Assembly: GCA_964482435.1 (NCBI GenBank) | Contig: CAYZXL010000042.1 | Coordinates: forward strand, 1 to 39,904 | Reading direction: 5' to 3' | Length of the DNA stretch: 39,904 bases | DNA from: CAYZXL01 sp964482435 | GTDB taxonomy: Bacteria > Auribacterota > JABMQX01 | Shown: piece after piece, positions 31,846 to 39,898 of the stretch | How the letters are laid out: the number at the start of each line of letters is the position of its first letter | How positions within the stretch are numbered: position 1 is the first letter of the stretch | Made by a program: the position numbers and the translations under genes | The notes under the pieces: generated by a model | Database searches by the model: none | What the model saw: only the letters and a program-made list of their open reading frames with translations | What the model was told of the DNA's origin: nothing

Positions 31846-31874
31846 TTGCATTCGAGCACCCCGTATGCTATGTT
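31846..31874 (+). promoter_or_regulatory. putative sigma70 promoter for the beta-helix protein gene
   Basis: TTGCAT (31846-31851), a 17-base spacer and TATGTT (31869-31874) precede the start at 31918 by about 45 bases. A TTGACA at 31873-31878 has no matching -10. Confidence 0.4.
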
Positions 31875-31917
31875 GACAACGCGATTAAGACTTTCTGAAG
31901 GAAAAGGGGGAACACAG

Positions 31918-34917
31918 ATGGCGCACAGACTTGGGGTTGTTTCCGGTGCGTTACTTGTGGCGATCTGTCACGCTTCTTTTGTCTTCGCCACAACATTCTA
32001 CGTTGACGCCTCTGTCCTTTCCTCGGGCGAGGGCCTGAGCTGGGAAGCCGCTTTCAAGACGATTCAGGAGGCCATCGAGGCTTCGTCAAACGGCGACCGG
32101 ATTATCGTCGCGGAAGGGGTTTACCGGGAGTGCGTCAGTTTCACCGGCAAGGCGATAGCACTGGAATCGCAGAATCCTTTCGACTGGCGAGTTGTTGCGG
32201 CGACCGTCCTTGACGGAAGAAGCGAGCGCTCCCCTGTCGTGACGTTCAGTTCCGGCGAGGGCAATGACTCCGCGATTGCAGGATTCACGATAACCGGAGG
32301 ATGTTCCGCAGGCGGGGGAGGAATCCTGTGTGTAAACTCCTCTCCGACCATCTCGCACAACAGGATCGAGGTGAACCACGGTGACTATGAGAGCAAGGGC
32401 GGAGGCATCCTCTGTGACAACGCCTCGCCGGTCATCGTCGGAAATATCATCGCTGACAACTTTGCGGTCTTGGACGGAACCGGCGGAGGAATTTGCTGCA
32501 CAAACGGCTCGTCGCCGACGATAAAGAACAACCTTATCGTCCGAAACTCGGCGGAAATCGGGGCAGGAGTATCGTGCGAGAATGCCTCCTCGCCGAGGAT
32601 AGAGAATTGCGTCATCGCCCAAAACCGCGGCCCGAAGGGGCAGGGAATCTACGCATCGCAGGATTCAAATCCGACGATAGTGAATTGCATCTTATGGAAT
32701 AACGGCGATGACCTTTCAGGCTGTTCGGCGACTTATTCCTGTATCCAAAATGCTGACCCCGGCGAAGGCAATATCTCCGGTAACCCGCACTTCGTGGATG
32801 CCGAGAATGGCGATTACCATCTTCTTTCGTGGTCGCCCTGCATAGACACTGGTCATCCCGCTTCGGATTTCTCCAATGAGCCTCAGCCCAACGGCGGCAG
32901 AATTGACATGGGCGCCTACGGGAACACGTCTGAAGCAACCGCGAAATCGCCCGATGCCGACGGGGACGACTTGCCGGACGCCTGGGAGCTGCTATGGTTC
33001 GGAGTCCTCGGCCAAACGGCAGCAGATGACCCCGACGGCGATTTGATTCCAAATGCTTCGGAGCTCGCCCACGCGTGGAATCCCTCGTCTCCGGCGGAAA
33101 CACGCGTCGAGAACCTCCGGTCCGGCGTCTGGTACGAGACAATCCAGTCCGCCATCGCCGAATCTCAGGACGGCGACGAGCTTGTCGTTCACCCGGGAAC
33201 GTACCCCGAAAGCATCAATTTCCTCGGCAGGGCAGTCACATTGCGGTCAATGGACCCTCTCGACGACGCTGTGCGGTCCACCACGGTCATCTCCTCGCCG
33301 ACCTCCGAAAGCACTGTCTCGTTCGTTTCGGGTGAAGGGGCGGATTCCGTAATCATGGGGCTGGCGATCACTTCGGCCAAACCCCATGGGGACCTGGGGG
33401 GCGTCTATTGTGAAGGGAGTTCACCCACTATCTCCAAAAACGTGTTCTTCACGTTGTGCGAGTGGCCTGACGAAGCATGGCAACCCGGAATCTGCTGTAT
33501 GGGCGGTTCCTCGCCCCTGATTGCCGATAACGTCATCAGCGAAAACAGAGCTGCTTTCGGTGGTGGCATCCGCGGCGTTCAGTCCTCCCCGACCATTGTC
33601 GGCAACACCATAAAGGACAATTGGGGAGTGGCGGTCGCGGGGGGAATATACCTGGAAGGCTGCACTTCCGTGGTGATCAAGGACAACGTCATCAGTGGCA
33701 ACTCGGGCTTGTTGACTGGAGGAATCTTCGCCCGCAACACCTCCATGGTCGTGGAAAATAATGTCATAACCGACAATGTGTCCCGCTGGCCCGGTGGTGG
33801 GGGCATTGATTGCGAGAATTCGACAGCGGAGATTATTGGGAACGTCATCAGCAACAATGGCGGCTCTCTCGATGCCGGTGGAATACACGCTGACACTCCG
33901 CCCGATTCGCCAGCCGGCATCGAGATCGTTGGAAACATTATCGTCTCCAACTGGTCAGAAACCTGGTCAGACTCGGAATTCCTCGGACCGGGCGGAATCT
34001 TCGTTGCAAATGGGTCGCCCTTGATCGCGGGAAACGTCATAGCCAACAGCTACGGGAGGTTGGGAGAATGGCCAGAGGCATCATGGGGAAAAGTGGGGGC
34101 CTCTGCAATCCTGGTCGCCGCCGGCGCCTCCCCCACCATCACGAACAACACCATCGTTGACAACCTCCTCTACGGGATTGAGTGTCAGGAAGGGGCTTCC
34201 CCGATAATCACCAATTGCATCCTCTGGGGTAATGCCAGAGACCTCTCGCGGTGCTCTGCCACCTACTCCTGCATCGAGGACACGGGCGAAAATAACGAGG
34301 GGGAAGGAAACATCCACTCCGACCCCATGTTCGTGAACCCAAGCAGAGCGAACTACCATCTTCTTCGAGGCTCTCCATGCATTGATTCCGCGTCGAGCCT
34401 CGCCCAGGGGATACCGCGCACAGACATAGACGGCGAAACCAGACCTTTCATCAAGATAGACATCGGCGCCGACGAGTTCATAGACACCGACTGGGATGGG
34501 CTCCTCGATTATTGGGAGAAGAAGTATTTTGGCTGGATCATCGCCACTCCAAGCGACGATCCCGATGCCGATGGGCTGACGAACGCTCAGGAATTCCTTG
34601 CCTGCACTGACCCTTGCAACCCCGACACCGACTCCGACGGGCACCCGGACGGTGAGGAGCTCTCCGCCGGCACCGACCCGCTCGACCCACAATCCTTCTT
34701 CCGCGTGGTGGGGCTTATCCTCGACAAGCCGAACCTTCGGGTGCAGTGGGCCTCCGCCCCCGGAAAGCATTATCGTCTGTACCTCAGCAAGGACCTCGTG
34801 ACGTGGTACATGTGGCGGCAGGACTTCTTCGCCACGGACACCACCACCGAAGCCGTCATGCTCGACGGCGTTTTCCTGCCAGCCTGCTTTTACAGGGTCG
34901 AGCTTCTGAACTGGTGA
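31918..34917 (+). CDS. secreted parallel beta-helix protein with two duplicated halves and calcium-binding repeats
   Basis: The ATG at 31918 (999 aa) follows AAAGGGGG; the TTG at 31846 is rejected. A signal peptide is at 1-25 (ending FVFATT). Two right-handed beta-helix domains of the NosD/DUF1565 kind follow, at about 25-335 and 397-850. Each opens with a TIQ-AI...G-Y motif (FKTIQEAIEASSNGDRIIVA; YETIQSAIAESQDGDELVV) and closes with the same block (NCILWNN..SATYSCI...YHLLSWSPCIDT and NCILWGN..SATYSCI...YHLLRGSPCIDS), so the protein arose by internal duplication. Acidic DxDxDG repeats at about 345-390 and 856-925 (DADGDDLPDAW, DTDSDGHPDGEE) resemble thrombospondin type 3/calcium loops. The fold suits polysaccharide binding or cleavage, but no catalytic residues were assigned. 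Confidence 0.92.
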   Translation: MAHRLGVVSGALLVAICHASFVFATTFYVDASVLSSGEGLSWEAAFKTIQEAIEASSNGDRIIVAEGVYRECVSFTGKAIALESQNPFDWRVVAATVLDGRSERSPVVTFSSGEGNDSAIAGFTITGGCSAGGGGILCVNSSPTISHNRIEVNHGDYESKGGGILCDNASPVIVGNIIADNFAVLDGTGGGICCTNGSSPTIKNNLIVRNSAEIGAGVSCENASSPRIENCVIAQNRGPKGQGIYASQDSNPTIVNCILWNNGDDLSGCSATYSCIQNADPGEGNISGNPHFVDAENGDYHLLSWSPCIDTGHPASDFSNEPQPNGGRIDMGAYGNTSEATAKSPDADGDDLPDAWELLWFGVLGQTAADDPDGDLIPNASELAHAWNPSSPAETRVENLRSGVWYETIQSAIAESQDGDELVVHPGTYPESINFLGRAVTLRSMDPLDDAVRSTTVISSPTSESTVSFVSGEGADSVIMGLAITSAKPHGDLGGVYCEGSSPTISKNVFFTLCEWPDEAWQPGICCMGGSSPLIADNVISENRAAFGGGIRGVQSSPTIVGNTIKDNWGVAVAGGIYLEGCTSVVIKDNVISGNSGLLTGGIFARNTSMVVENNVITDNVSRWPGGGGIDCENSTAEIIGNVISNNGGSLDAGGIHADTPPDSPAGIEIVGNIIVSNWSETWSDSEFLGPGGIFVANGSPLIAGNVIANSYGRLGEWPEASWGKVGASAILVAAGASPTITNNTIVDNLLYGIECQEGASPIITNCILWGNARDLSRCSATYSCIEDTGENNEGEGNIHSDPMFVNPSRANYHLLRGSPCIDSASSLAQGIPRTDIDGETRPFIKIDIGADEFIDTDWDGLLDYWEKKYFGWIIATPSDDPDADGLTNAQEFLACTDPCNPDTDSDGHPDGEELSAGTDPLDPQSFFRVVGLILDKPNLRVQWASAPGKHYRLYLSKDLVTWYMWRQDFFATDTTTEAVMLDGVFLPACFYRVELLNW

Positions 34918-34920
34918 GCA

Positions 34921-34986
34921 CCTCTCTCGCAGAGAGGCAGAGCCATACGCAACTTCTCTCTGCGGCCTCCCGCGTTCTCGGCGGCG
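34921..34986. repeat. CTCGCAGAGAGGCAGAG...CTCTGCGG intergenic repeat
   Basis: CTCTCTCGCAGAGAGGCAGAG faces CTTCTCTCTGCGGCCTCCC and GTTCTCGGCGGCGAG, so the two halves are imperfect complements. It lies just after the stop codon of the beta-helix gene and could also act as a terminator, though no U tract follows. Confidence 0.5.
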
Positions 34987-35026
34987 AGTTCGTCCTATAA
35001 CTCAGGTGTTGCCTGAAAATTCGGTT

Positions 35027-35055
35027 TTGTCTCGTCCTTCCGATTCCGATATAGT
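35027..35055 (+). promoter_or_regulatory. sigma70 promoter for the YdbH-like gene
   Basis: TTGTCT (35027-35032), a 17-base spacer and TATAGT (35050-35055) lie 52 bases before the start codon at 35108. The transcript would begin near 35062. Confidence 0.55.
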
Positions 35056-35107
35056 TCTTTTGTGTAAGCTGAGAAAAGACGATCACAAGAACGAACAGCC
35101 GTAATCC

Positions 35108-37618
35108 ATGTTTTGGCGACGAAAAGGAAAAGACTTCTCTCGTCAGGGCGTCGCCCGGGCCCCACACTCGCCGGGCGAGGCGCCCTCCCGTGCGCGGAAG
35201 AAAAGACACTGGCCGAGGAGACTTCTGTTCCTCGTCGCGGCGGTGGTTCTTATCGCTGCCGTGGCGCTCGGCCTTCTCCTCGCTAACCTCAGAAAGATTG
35301 TCATGCGAAGTCTTCAAGCCAGCCTTCCGGACTTTCGCGTGTCGCTGGAAGGCATTTCCCTCCGGTCTCTCTCTCGGCTCGAGGTAGTCGGCTTAGAACT
35401 CAAGAGTCCGGGGGGCGGTTCGGTCGTCAGGTTTCCGAGAGTAGATGTTCGGTTTCGGCTGAGCCTTTCCAGCGGGCTGACGTTCGAGAAGTTGGACCTT
35501 CAGAACGTGGAAGCCATCCTCGGTCCAGAAGTACAGGCCTTTCTTCGTCCGCCGGCCAAGCCAGCCGCAAAAGCCAGGCTGCCCGAGGCTTTTCCACCCG
35601 GCCCCCCCATCGGAAGAATCTCGCTGAAGAACTCGCGAATCGTGTTCAACACTCCCGACCTGAAGTTCAACGCCGTGCTTGATGCGACGGCCGACAGCTC
35701 ACTGACCGGGACTCTCCTCAATGAGACTGACCTCTCTCTGCGCCTCCGAGTGGCATCTCTGGAGACAGAGCCGGTCAAGGTCAGGAATCTGGATACGGTA
35801 CTTTCTGCGTTTGTGAATCGGGACACTACGGGAAAGAGGATTGACGTTTCGCGCGGGCGGTTGCACATGGGGGATTTCCTGCAAACGAATTTCCGCGGGT
35901 CTCTTTCTTATGGAGTGACGGGCCTGGAGACGAGGGGATCACTTCGGACTGAGCCGTTCTCCGCGGCTGAGCTCCTATCGCGATTGAAAGAGCCTTTTCC
36001 GGAACTTGGCGCCTACGAGGTTGACGGCACCGCTCGCGGCGAACTGGATGTGCTCTACATCCCCGGCGACCGGAACGAAACGGTCTTGTCAGGCAACGTC
36101 TTGGTGAGGCAGGGGCGGGTTGTTGTCCCGCTTGCCGAACTGAGCAAGGGCAGCGCTTCTGGTTCGACCGGGCAGGCACTAACCGGGCCGCTGGTTGCTG
36201 AAGACCTTGGAGTGGACTTGCCGTTCTGGTTTTCTATCGCGGAGGGGAAGGCAACGGTGCTTCTCGGCTCGCGCGAGGAGCATCTCGCAGGCGCGACCCT
36301 TGTGGCGGGTCGGGTCACTTATGGCGAAGAGGAGGTAGCTTCCGACCTGTTAGCTCTGTTTGAGCTGGAGGGGAAGCTGTTCGGGGCATCGCCCGGCAAG
36401 GCTGCTGACGTTAGCGGATCGAGGGCACCTGACAGCTTTTCTGCTTCGGAGCCGGAGCTGGCGGTCAGCCTACCAACCGCCCCGACCGAAGCCTCCGGCG
36501 AAACATCCACCGGGCAGGACGATACTTCGCCAACGGCAACAGGGCGTTGCCGCGCTTTTTTCCGCTCTCACGGCGGGAGCATCAGCGCTGAAGTCTCGGG
36601 CGCCTTGCGAGGCGACCTTGTGGAGGTTCAAGGCGACCTGAACCTGCAAAAGGTTGACCTTGAGAAGGTTTTTCCGCGTCTTGGCCTTGCAGACTACGGC
36701 GCTTGGGGCCCCGTCAGCGGGACAGCCCGGGTTGCCTGCGCGGCCGGGAGGACGACTCCTCTCAAACTATCGGGGGAGCTTTCGGTGAGAGTGCCGCAGG
36801 CGGTTATCTCGCTTGGGAAACCCGTGACGTTCACTGGTCTGGAAGTCAGGGCTCCTTTTGAATACTCGCCTTCTTCCGGCGTCGAAGGTATTAGAATCAA
36901 AGAGAGTGATACCTATCCCTCAGGAGGAGATGTCACCGCGGTCAAGGTTGGCTATGGTGAGAAAGTAGCCGAGGACGGCACCTCAAGCGCCCAGTGGATG
37001 GTTTCGGGTGTCTCTGCTAACATCGTCTCGACAGCTGATGGGGTGAACCTGACGCTCAATTCCTGCGAAGCATACGATGGCGACGTTGCGGGCGACATCA
37101 CACTCTCGTTGGGGAAAAATGTCCTCCGCTACGGTGCAAGACTCCATCTACAGAACCTCGACTTGGAGAGGCTCATCAAAGGGCTTGGCGTCGAGAGAGA
37201 GAAGTTTTACATGGATGGTCTTGCCCAGGGAAGCATCGCTGCTTCCGGCAAGGACAAAAAATGGCACGCGGTTCACGGCGAGTTCTCGTCAATTCCTCCC
37301 GGAGGGGTTATCCGCGTCGAGGATATCGAGAAGCTGATGGATTCGGTGCCGGCGGCTAAATCGGTCCTGGAGAGTTTGAAGGGGGGGCGCACTCCGGCTC
37401 AATGGAACAGGTTCGTCGAGGGAATGAAGGAGTTTCGGTACAAGGTCGCACAGGCCAAAGTCACCTTCCCCCCAGAGACGCCGCGTCCCGAAGGCGGGAC
37501 CGGCCCGGATATTGAACTCCATCTGGAGGGAACGGGAGCGGGCGAAGATTTTGTCATAACAGTACAGATTCCGATTACGTTCCACGGTGAGTCGGTGTTC
37601 AGCGCTGAGCCGCTATAG
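35108..37618 (+). CDS. YdbH-like AsmA-family intermembrane protein
   Basis: The 836-residue protein has a basic cytosolic start, one transmembrane helix at about 38-60 (LLFLVAAVVLIAAVALGLLLA), and a long periplasmic region of beta strands typical of AsmA-like repeating beta-groove proteins (SLEGISLRSLSRLEVVGLEL, GPPIGRISLKNSRIVFNTPD). Length and architecture match E. coli YdbH (about 880 aa). In E. coli, YdbH spans the periplasm, forms a lipid-shuttling bridge with the outer-membrane lipoprotein YnbE and is modulated by YdbL. The next gene encodes what looks like YnbE and YdbL fused, which strongly supports this assignment over other AsmA relatives such as TamB. A Pro/Ser/Thr-rich insert lies at about 430-480. 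No strong Shine-Dalgarno is seen. Confidence 0.82.
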   Translation: MFWRRKGKDFSRQGVARAPHSPGEAPSRARKKRHWPRRLLFLVAAVVLIAAVALGLLLANLRKIVMRSLQASLPDFRVSLEGISLRSLSRLEVVGLELKSPGGGSVVRFPRVDVRFRLSLSSGLTFEKLDLQNVEAILGPEVQAFLRPPAKPAAKARLPEAFPPGPPIGRISLKNSRIVFNTPDLKFNAVLDATADSSLTGTLLNETDLSLRLRVASLETEPVKVRNLDTVLSAFVNRDTTGKRIDVSRGRLHMGDFLQTNFRGSLSYGVTGLETRGSLRTEPFSAAELLSRLKEPFPELGAYEVDGTARGELDVLYIPGDRNETVLSGNVLVRQGRVVVPLAELSKGSASGSTGQALTGPLVAEDLGVDLPFWFSIAEGKATVLLGSREEHLAGATLVAGRVTYGEEEVASDLLALFELEGKLFGASPGKAADVSGSRAPDSFSASEPELAVSLPTAPTEASGETSTGQDDTSPTATGRCRAFFRSHGGSISAEVSGALRGDLVEVQGDLNLQKVDLEKVFPRLGLADYGAWGPVSGTARVACAAGRTTPLKLSGELSVRVPQAVISLGKPVTFTGLEVRAPFEYSPSSGVEGIRIKESDTYPSGGDVTAVKVGYGEKVAEDGTSSAQWMVSGVSANIVSTADGVNLTLNSCEAYDGDVAGDITLSLGKNVLRYGARLHLQNLDLERLIKGLGVEREKFYMDGLAQGSIAASGKDKKWHAVHGEFSSIPPGGVIRVEDIEKLMDSVPAAKSVLESLKGGRTPAQWNRFVEGMKEFRYKVAQAKVTFPPETPRPEGGTGPDIELHLEGTGAGEDFVITVQIPITFHGESVFSAEPL

Positions 37619-37663
37619 TGTTCTCGTCTGCGGAGCGTGGCCGGGCGCAAGAGCCCTCGGATG

Positions 37664-37672
37664 TGATATAAT
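37664..37672 (+). promoter_or_regulatory. extended -10 promoter within the YdbH-like operon
   Basis: TGATATAAT (37664-37672) is an extended -10 with a perfect TATAAT, 57 bases upstream of the lipoprotein gene. No good -35 is present, as expected for an extended -10 element. It could let the lipoprotein be made in excess of the YdbH-like protein. Confidence 0.5.
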
Positions 37673-37728
37673 GTACGAACAAACCAGTTCGGCAGTTCAG
37701 AAGAACCCGTCTTCACGAGGAGAGAAAG

Positions 37729-38403
37729 ATGCATAAGGTTGGCATTGCTATGGCGATTTTGCTTATGGCGGTTGGGTTGATTCTCGGCTCATGCAGGCCC
37801 CAGGCGGACATCAACATAAATCCGCCGGATAAGCCTATCAGGATTGAACTGAAGGTCGAGGTCCACATCTATCAGCACGCCGTGCAAAACATTGATTACA
37901 TAACGGGGGCGGCGCCGGCAGAGCAGCCAAAATCCGAAACGCCCACCGAAAAGAAACCGCAAAAGGAAACCCCACCCCCCGCCGAGGAAAAAGGTAGCGG
38001 AGCAGGGAATGTATTCCTCCAGTTGATAGGGATTGGCACAGCGTACGCAGAGACCGTTCCAGACCAAGAACAACTGCGGGCTGTCCTCAACTCCATGCGA
38101 GCGAGGTTCCCGACCCTCAAAAAGTACAAAACGGACAAGAGCGTCGGCGAGAACCGCAACGGGCTGGTCCAGGAACGCCCCTCCCCCAAAATGTCGGACG
38201 CTAATTACGCGAAAGCCCTCCGTGCAACCATCGCGGCGGAAAACGCCGACAGGCAGCGACTCTACCAGGTCCAGGCCCGCATTGACCGCGGCACCCCGGC
38301 CTCTGTGGCGGCTGCCTACGCCAAAGCCTGGCGCGAAAAGGCGAGTCCGGGAGAATGGATCGAGGTTCCCGTCGGCGGCAATTGGGTATGGAAGCAGAAG
38401 TAG
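37729..38403 (+). CDS. YnbE-YdbL fusion lipoprotein (DUF1318)
   Basis: The 224-residue protein is a lipoprotein: hydrophobic leader, then lipobox LGSC with Cys22. Residues 28-60 (NINPPDKPIRIELKVEVHIY) resemble the short lipoprotein YnbE. A Pro/Glu/Lys-rich linker (61-90) follows. Residues 94-107 (NVFLQLIGIGTAYA, then E) look like the remains of a signal peptide with an A-Y-A cleavage site, as would be expected if a separate ydbL had been joined in frame. Residues 108-224 are a YdbL/DUF1318 domain (KSVGENRNGLVQER, a helical middle, and the end KASPGEWIEVPVGGNWVWKQK like YdbL's PGE...G-W end). It is 110 bp after the YdbH-like gene, with GAGGAGAGAAAG before ATG. Cleavage at A107 would yield separate YnbE and YdbL products. 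Confidence 0.8.
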   Translation: MHKVGIAMAILLMAVGLILGSCRPQADININPPDKPIRIELKVEVHIYQHAVQNIDYITGAAPAEQPKSETPTEKKPQKETPPPAEEKGSGAGNVFLQLIGIGTAYAETVPDQEQLRAVLNSMRARFPTLKKYKTDKSVGENRNGLVQERPSPKMSDANYAKALRATIAAENADRQRLYQVQARIDRGTPASVAAAYAKAWREKASPGEWIEVPVGGNWVWKQK

Positions 38404-38465
38404 TTCGCAACCGACAAAAGGATTGCGCAGGGGACGCCTGTGGAACTCTTGACCGTGCTGGGGCC

Positions 38466-38495
38466 CGAGTCTCAGCGCTCTCTGCGGTGAGCGTT
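38466..38495. repeat. CTCTCTGCGGTGAG intergenic repeat fragment
   Basis: CTCAGCGCTCTCTGCGGTGAGCG belongs with the 4850-4882 and 15441-15464 motifs. No gene is supported in 38404-38573. Confidence 0.35.
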
Positions 38496-38551
38496 GCGCA
38501 GCGAACGGCCGCCTCACGCGGAAGTTGAGTGAACGGGGAGGCGCCGCGCAG

Positions 38552-38567
38552 GCCACAGCGCTGTGGC
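38552..38567. terminator. 16-bp perfect palindrome between convergent genes
   Basis: GCCACAGCGCTGTGGC is a perfect palindrome lying seven bases beyond the stop codon of the minus-strand PLP enzyme gene and between two convergent genes. It has no loop or U tract, so it may be a weak bidirectional terminator, a protein site or a relic of a repeat. Confidence 0.35.
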
Positions 38568-38573
38568 ACAACG

Positions 38574-39710
38574 CTAAAGCAGGCTCACCAGCCGGTCAAT
38601 GTCCTCGCCTTTATGCTCGGACATGACCATGATACGCAGGCGGCTTGTCCCCTTCGGCACCGTCGGGGGGCGTATCGCGGGGATGAGAATGTCCCTGTTG
38701 AACAGCTTCTTCGATTTCGCCACGGCCTTCTCAGCCTCGCCGATGATGACAGCCACAATCTGGCTGGCGGAATTCGTCGTGTCGAGGTGAAGGGTAGCGA
38801 GGTTCTTCTTCAGGTAGTTCACGTTCTCCCAGAGCCTCTGGCGCTTCTCGGGTTCCTTCTCGATGATGTCGAGCGCTGCCATAGCGGCCGCGCAGGCAGC
38901 CGGCGGCGGGGCGGTTGTGTACATGAAGCTGCGAGATTTGTTCTGAAGGTAGGCTATCAGGTCGTTTGACCCGACGATGTATCCTCCGATGCCGCCGAGA
39001 GCCTTGCTTAAAGGCCCCATGACGACCTCCACCTGCCCCTCGAGGCCAAAATACTCGACGACGCCCCGCCCGCTTTCTCCCATCACCCCGACCGCATGTG
39101 CTTCGTCAACCATGAGCATGGCGTTATAACGTTTTGCGAGCGTCACTATGTCCGGCAGCGGACAAATGTCTCCATCCATGCTGAAAACCGTGTCGGTCAC
39201 AATCAGCTTCCTGTTGAACCCGTGCGCTCCCGAAAGAACGTTCTCAAGCGACGTCGCGCTGGCGTGCTGATAGACCAGCATCTTCGCACCCGAAAGCCGA
39301 CAGCCGTCAATAATGCTGGCGTGGTTCAGCCGGTCAATAATCACCGCGTCCCCCGCCGCCACCAACGCGGATATTGTCCCGAGGTTCGCCATGTACCCCG
39401 TCGCAAACGTGATGCAGTTCTCGGCTCGATGAAATTGCGCAAGCCTTTCCTCCAATTCCCGATGAAGCCGAGTCGTCCCGGAAATCAAGCGAGACGACCC
39501 TGCCCCCCAGCCGTACTTCTCGACGGCTGTTCTCGCCGCCTCCTTCACCCGGGGGTCATTCGCCAAACCCAGGTAATCCGTCGAGCAGAAAGAAAGGTAT
39601 TCCCTTCCCGCGATGGTCACGCACCTTCCGTGCTCGCTCTCAACAGTGCGCGGCTCGCGGAGCAGCCCCTCCTTCTTTAGCTTCTGCAACTCTTCTCTAA
39701 TGAAATCCAT
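38574..39710 (-). CDS. 8-amino-7-oxononanoate synthase / glycine C-acetyltransferase family enzyme
   Basis: I chose the ATG at 39710 (378 aa, MDFIREELQKLKKEGLLR); an ATG at 39737 and a GTG at 39749 lie upstream. This is an alpha-oxoamine synthase, a PLP enzyme that condenses an amino acid with an acyl-CoA and releases CO2. Visible motifs are the substrate loop STDYLGLANDPRV, GSSRLISGTTRLHRELEERL (in parts), VDEAHAVGVMGESGRG with the PLP-binding Asp, and the PLP lysine in LSKALGGIGGY. The C-terminal IRPPTVPKGTSRLRI is shared by BioF and Kbl. No other biotin or threonine-degradation gene is near, so BioF (alanine + pimeloyl donor) and Kbl (glycine + acetyl-CoA) cannot be told apart. A good promoter is at 39767-39795. 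Confidence 0.93.
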   Translation of the reverse strand: MDFIREELQKLKKEGLLREPRTVESEHGRCVTIAGREYLSFCSTDYLGLANDPRVKEAARTAVEKYGWGAGSSRLISGTTRLHRELEERLAQFHRAENCITFATGYMANLGTISALVAAGDAVIIDRLNHASIIDGCRLSGAKMLVYQHASATSLENVLSGAHGFNRKLIVTDTVFSMDGDICPLPDIVTLAKRYNAMLMVDEAHAVGVMGESGRGVVEYFGLEGQVEVVMGPLSKALGGIGGYIVGSNDLIAYLQNKSRSFMYTTAPPPAACAAAMAALDIIEKEPEKRQRLWENVNYLKKNLATLHLDTTNSASQIVAVIIGEAEKAVAKSKKLFNRDILIPAIRPPTVPKGTSRLRIMVMSEHKGEDIDRLVSLL

Positions 39711-39766
39711 GCGCCACACACCGCTCTTTTGCTGCATTCGCTGGGACACCGAGTCAAAACGGTCAG

Positions 39767-39795
39767 ACTATACAAAACGGAGCACCTCCCGTCAA
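39767..39795 (-). promoter_or_regulatory. sigma70 promoter for the PLP enzyme gene
   Basis: On the minus strand TTGACG (39790-39795), 17 bases, then TATAGT (39767-39772). Transcription would start near 39760, so the GTG at 39749 would be almost leaderless and the ATGs at 39737 or 39710 are better starts. Confidence 0.65.
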
Positions 39796-39888
39796 ATGGT
39801 AGTGTATTTAGAAGTGTGTAAATTGTGCATAAGGGAAAGAGAAGGGTGTTATTCTCCCCTCAAAAACCAAACAGGCAGTTTAAGGTCG

Positions 39889-39898
39889 AAAGGAGGAT
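39889..39898 (+). promoter_or_regulatory. Shine-Dalgarno of a gene starting beyond the right edge
   Basis: AAAGGAGGAT is a near-perfect ribosome-binding site six bases from the window end. A plus-strand start codon probably lies within the next few bases outside, divergent from the PLP enzyme gene. Confidence 0.5.

Noticed and set aside
34081..34770. 229-codon antisense ORF (Val/Gly-rich) in the beta-helix gene
   Set aside because: Its Val/Gly repeats are the antisense of the acidic DxDxDG calcium-type repeats; no independent evidence.
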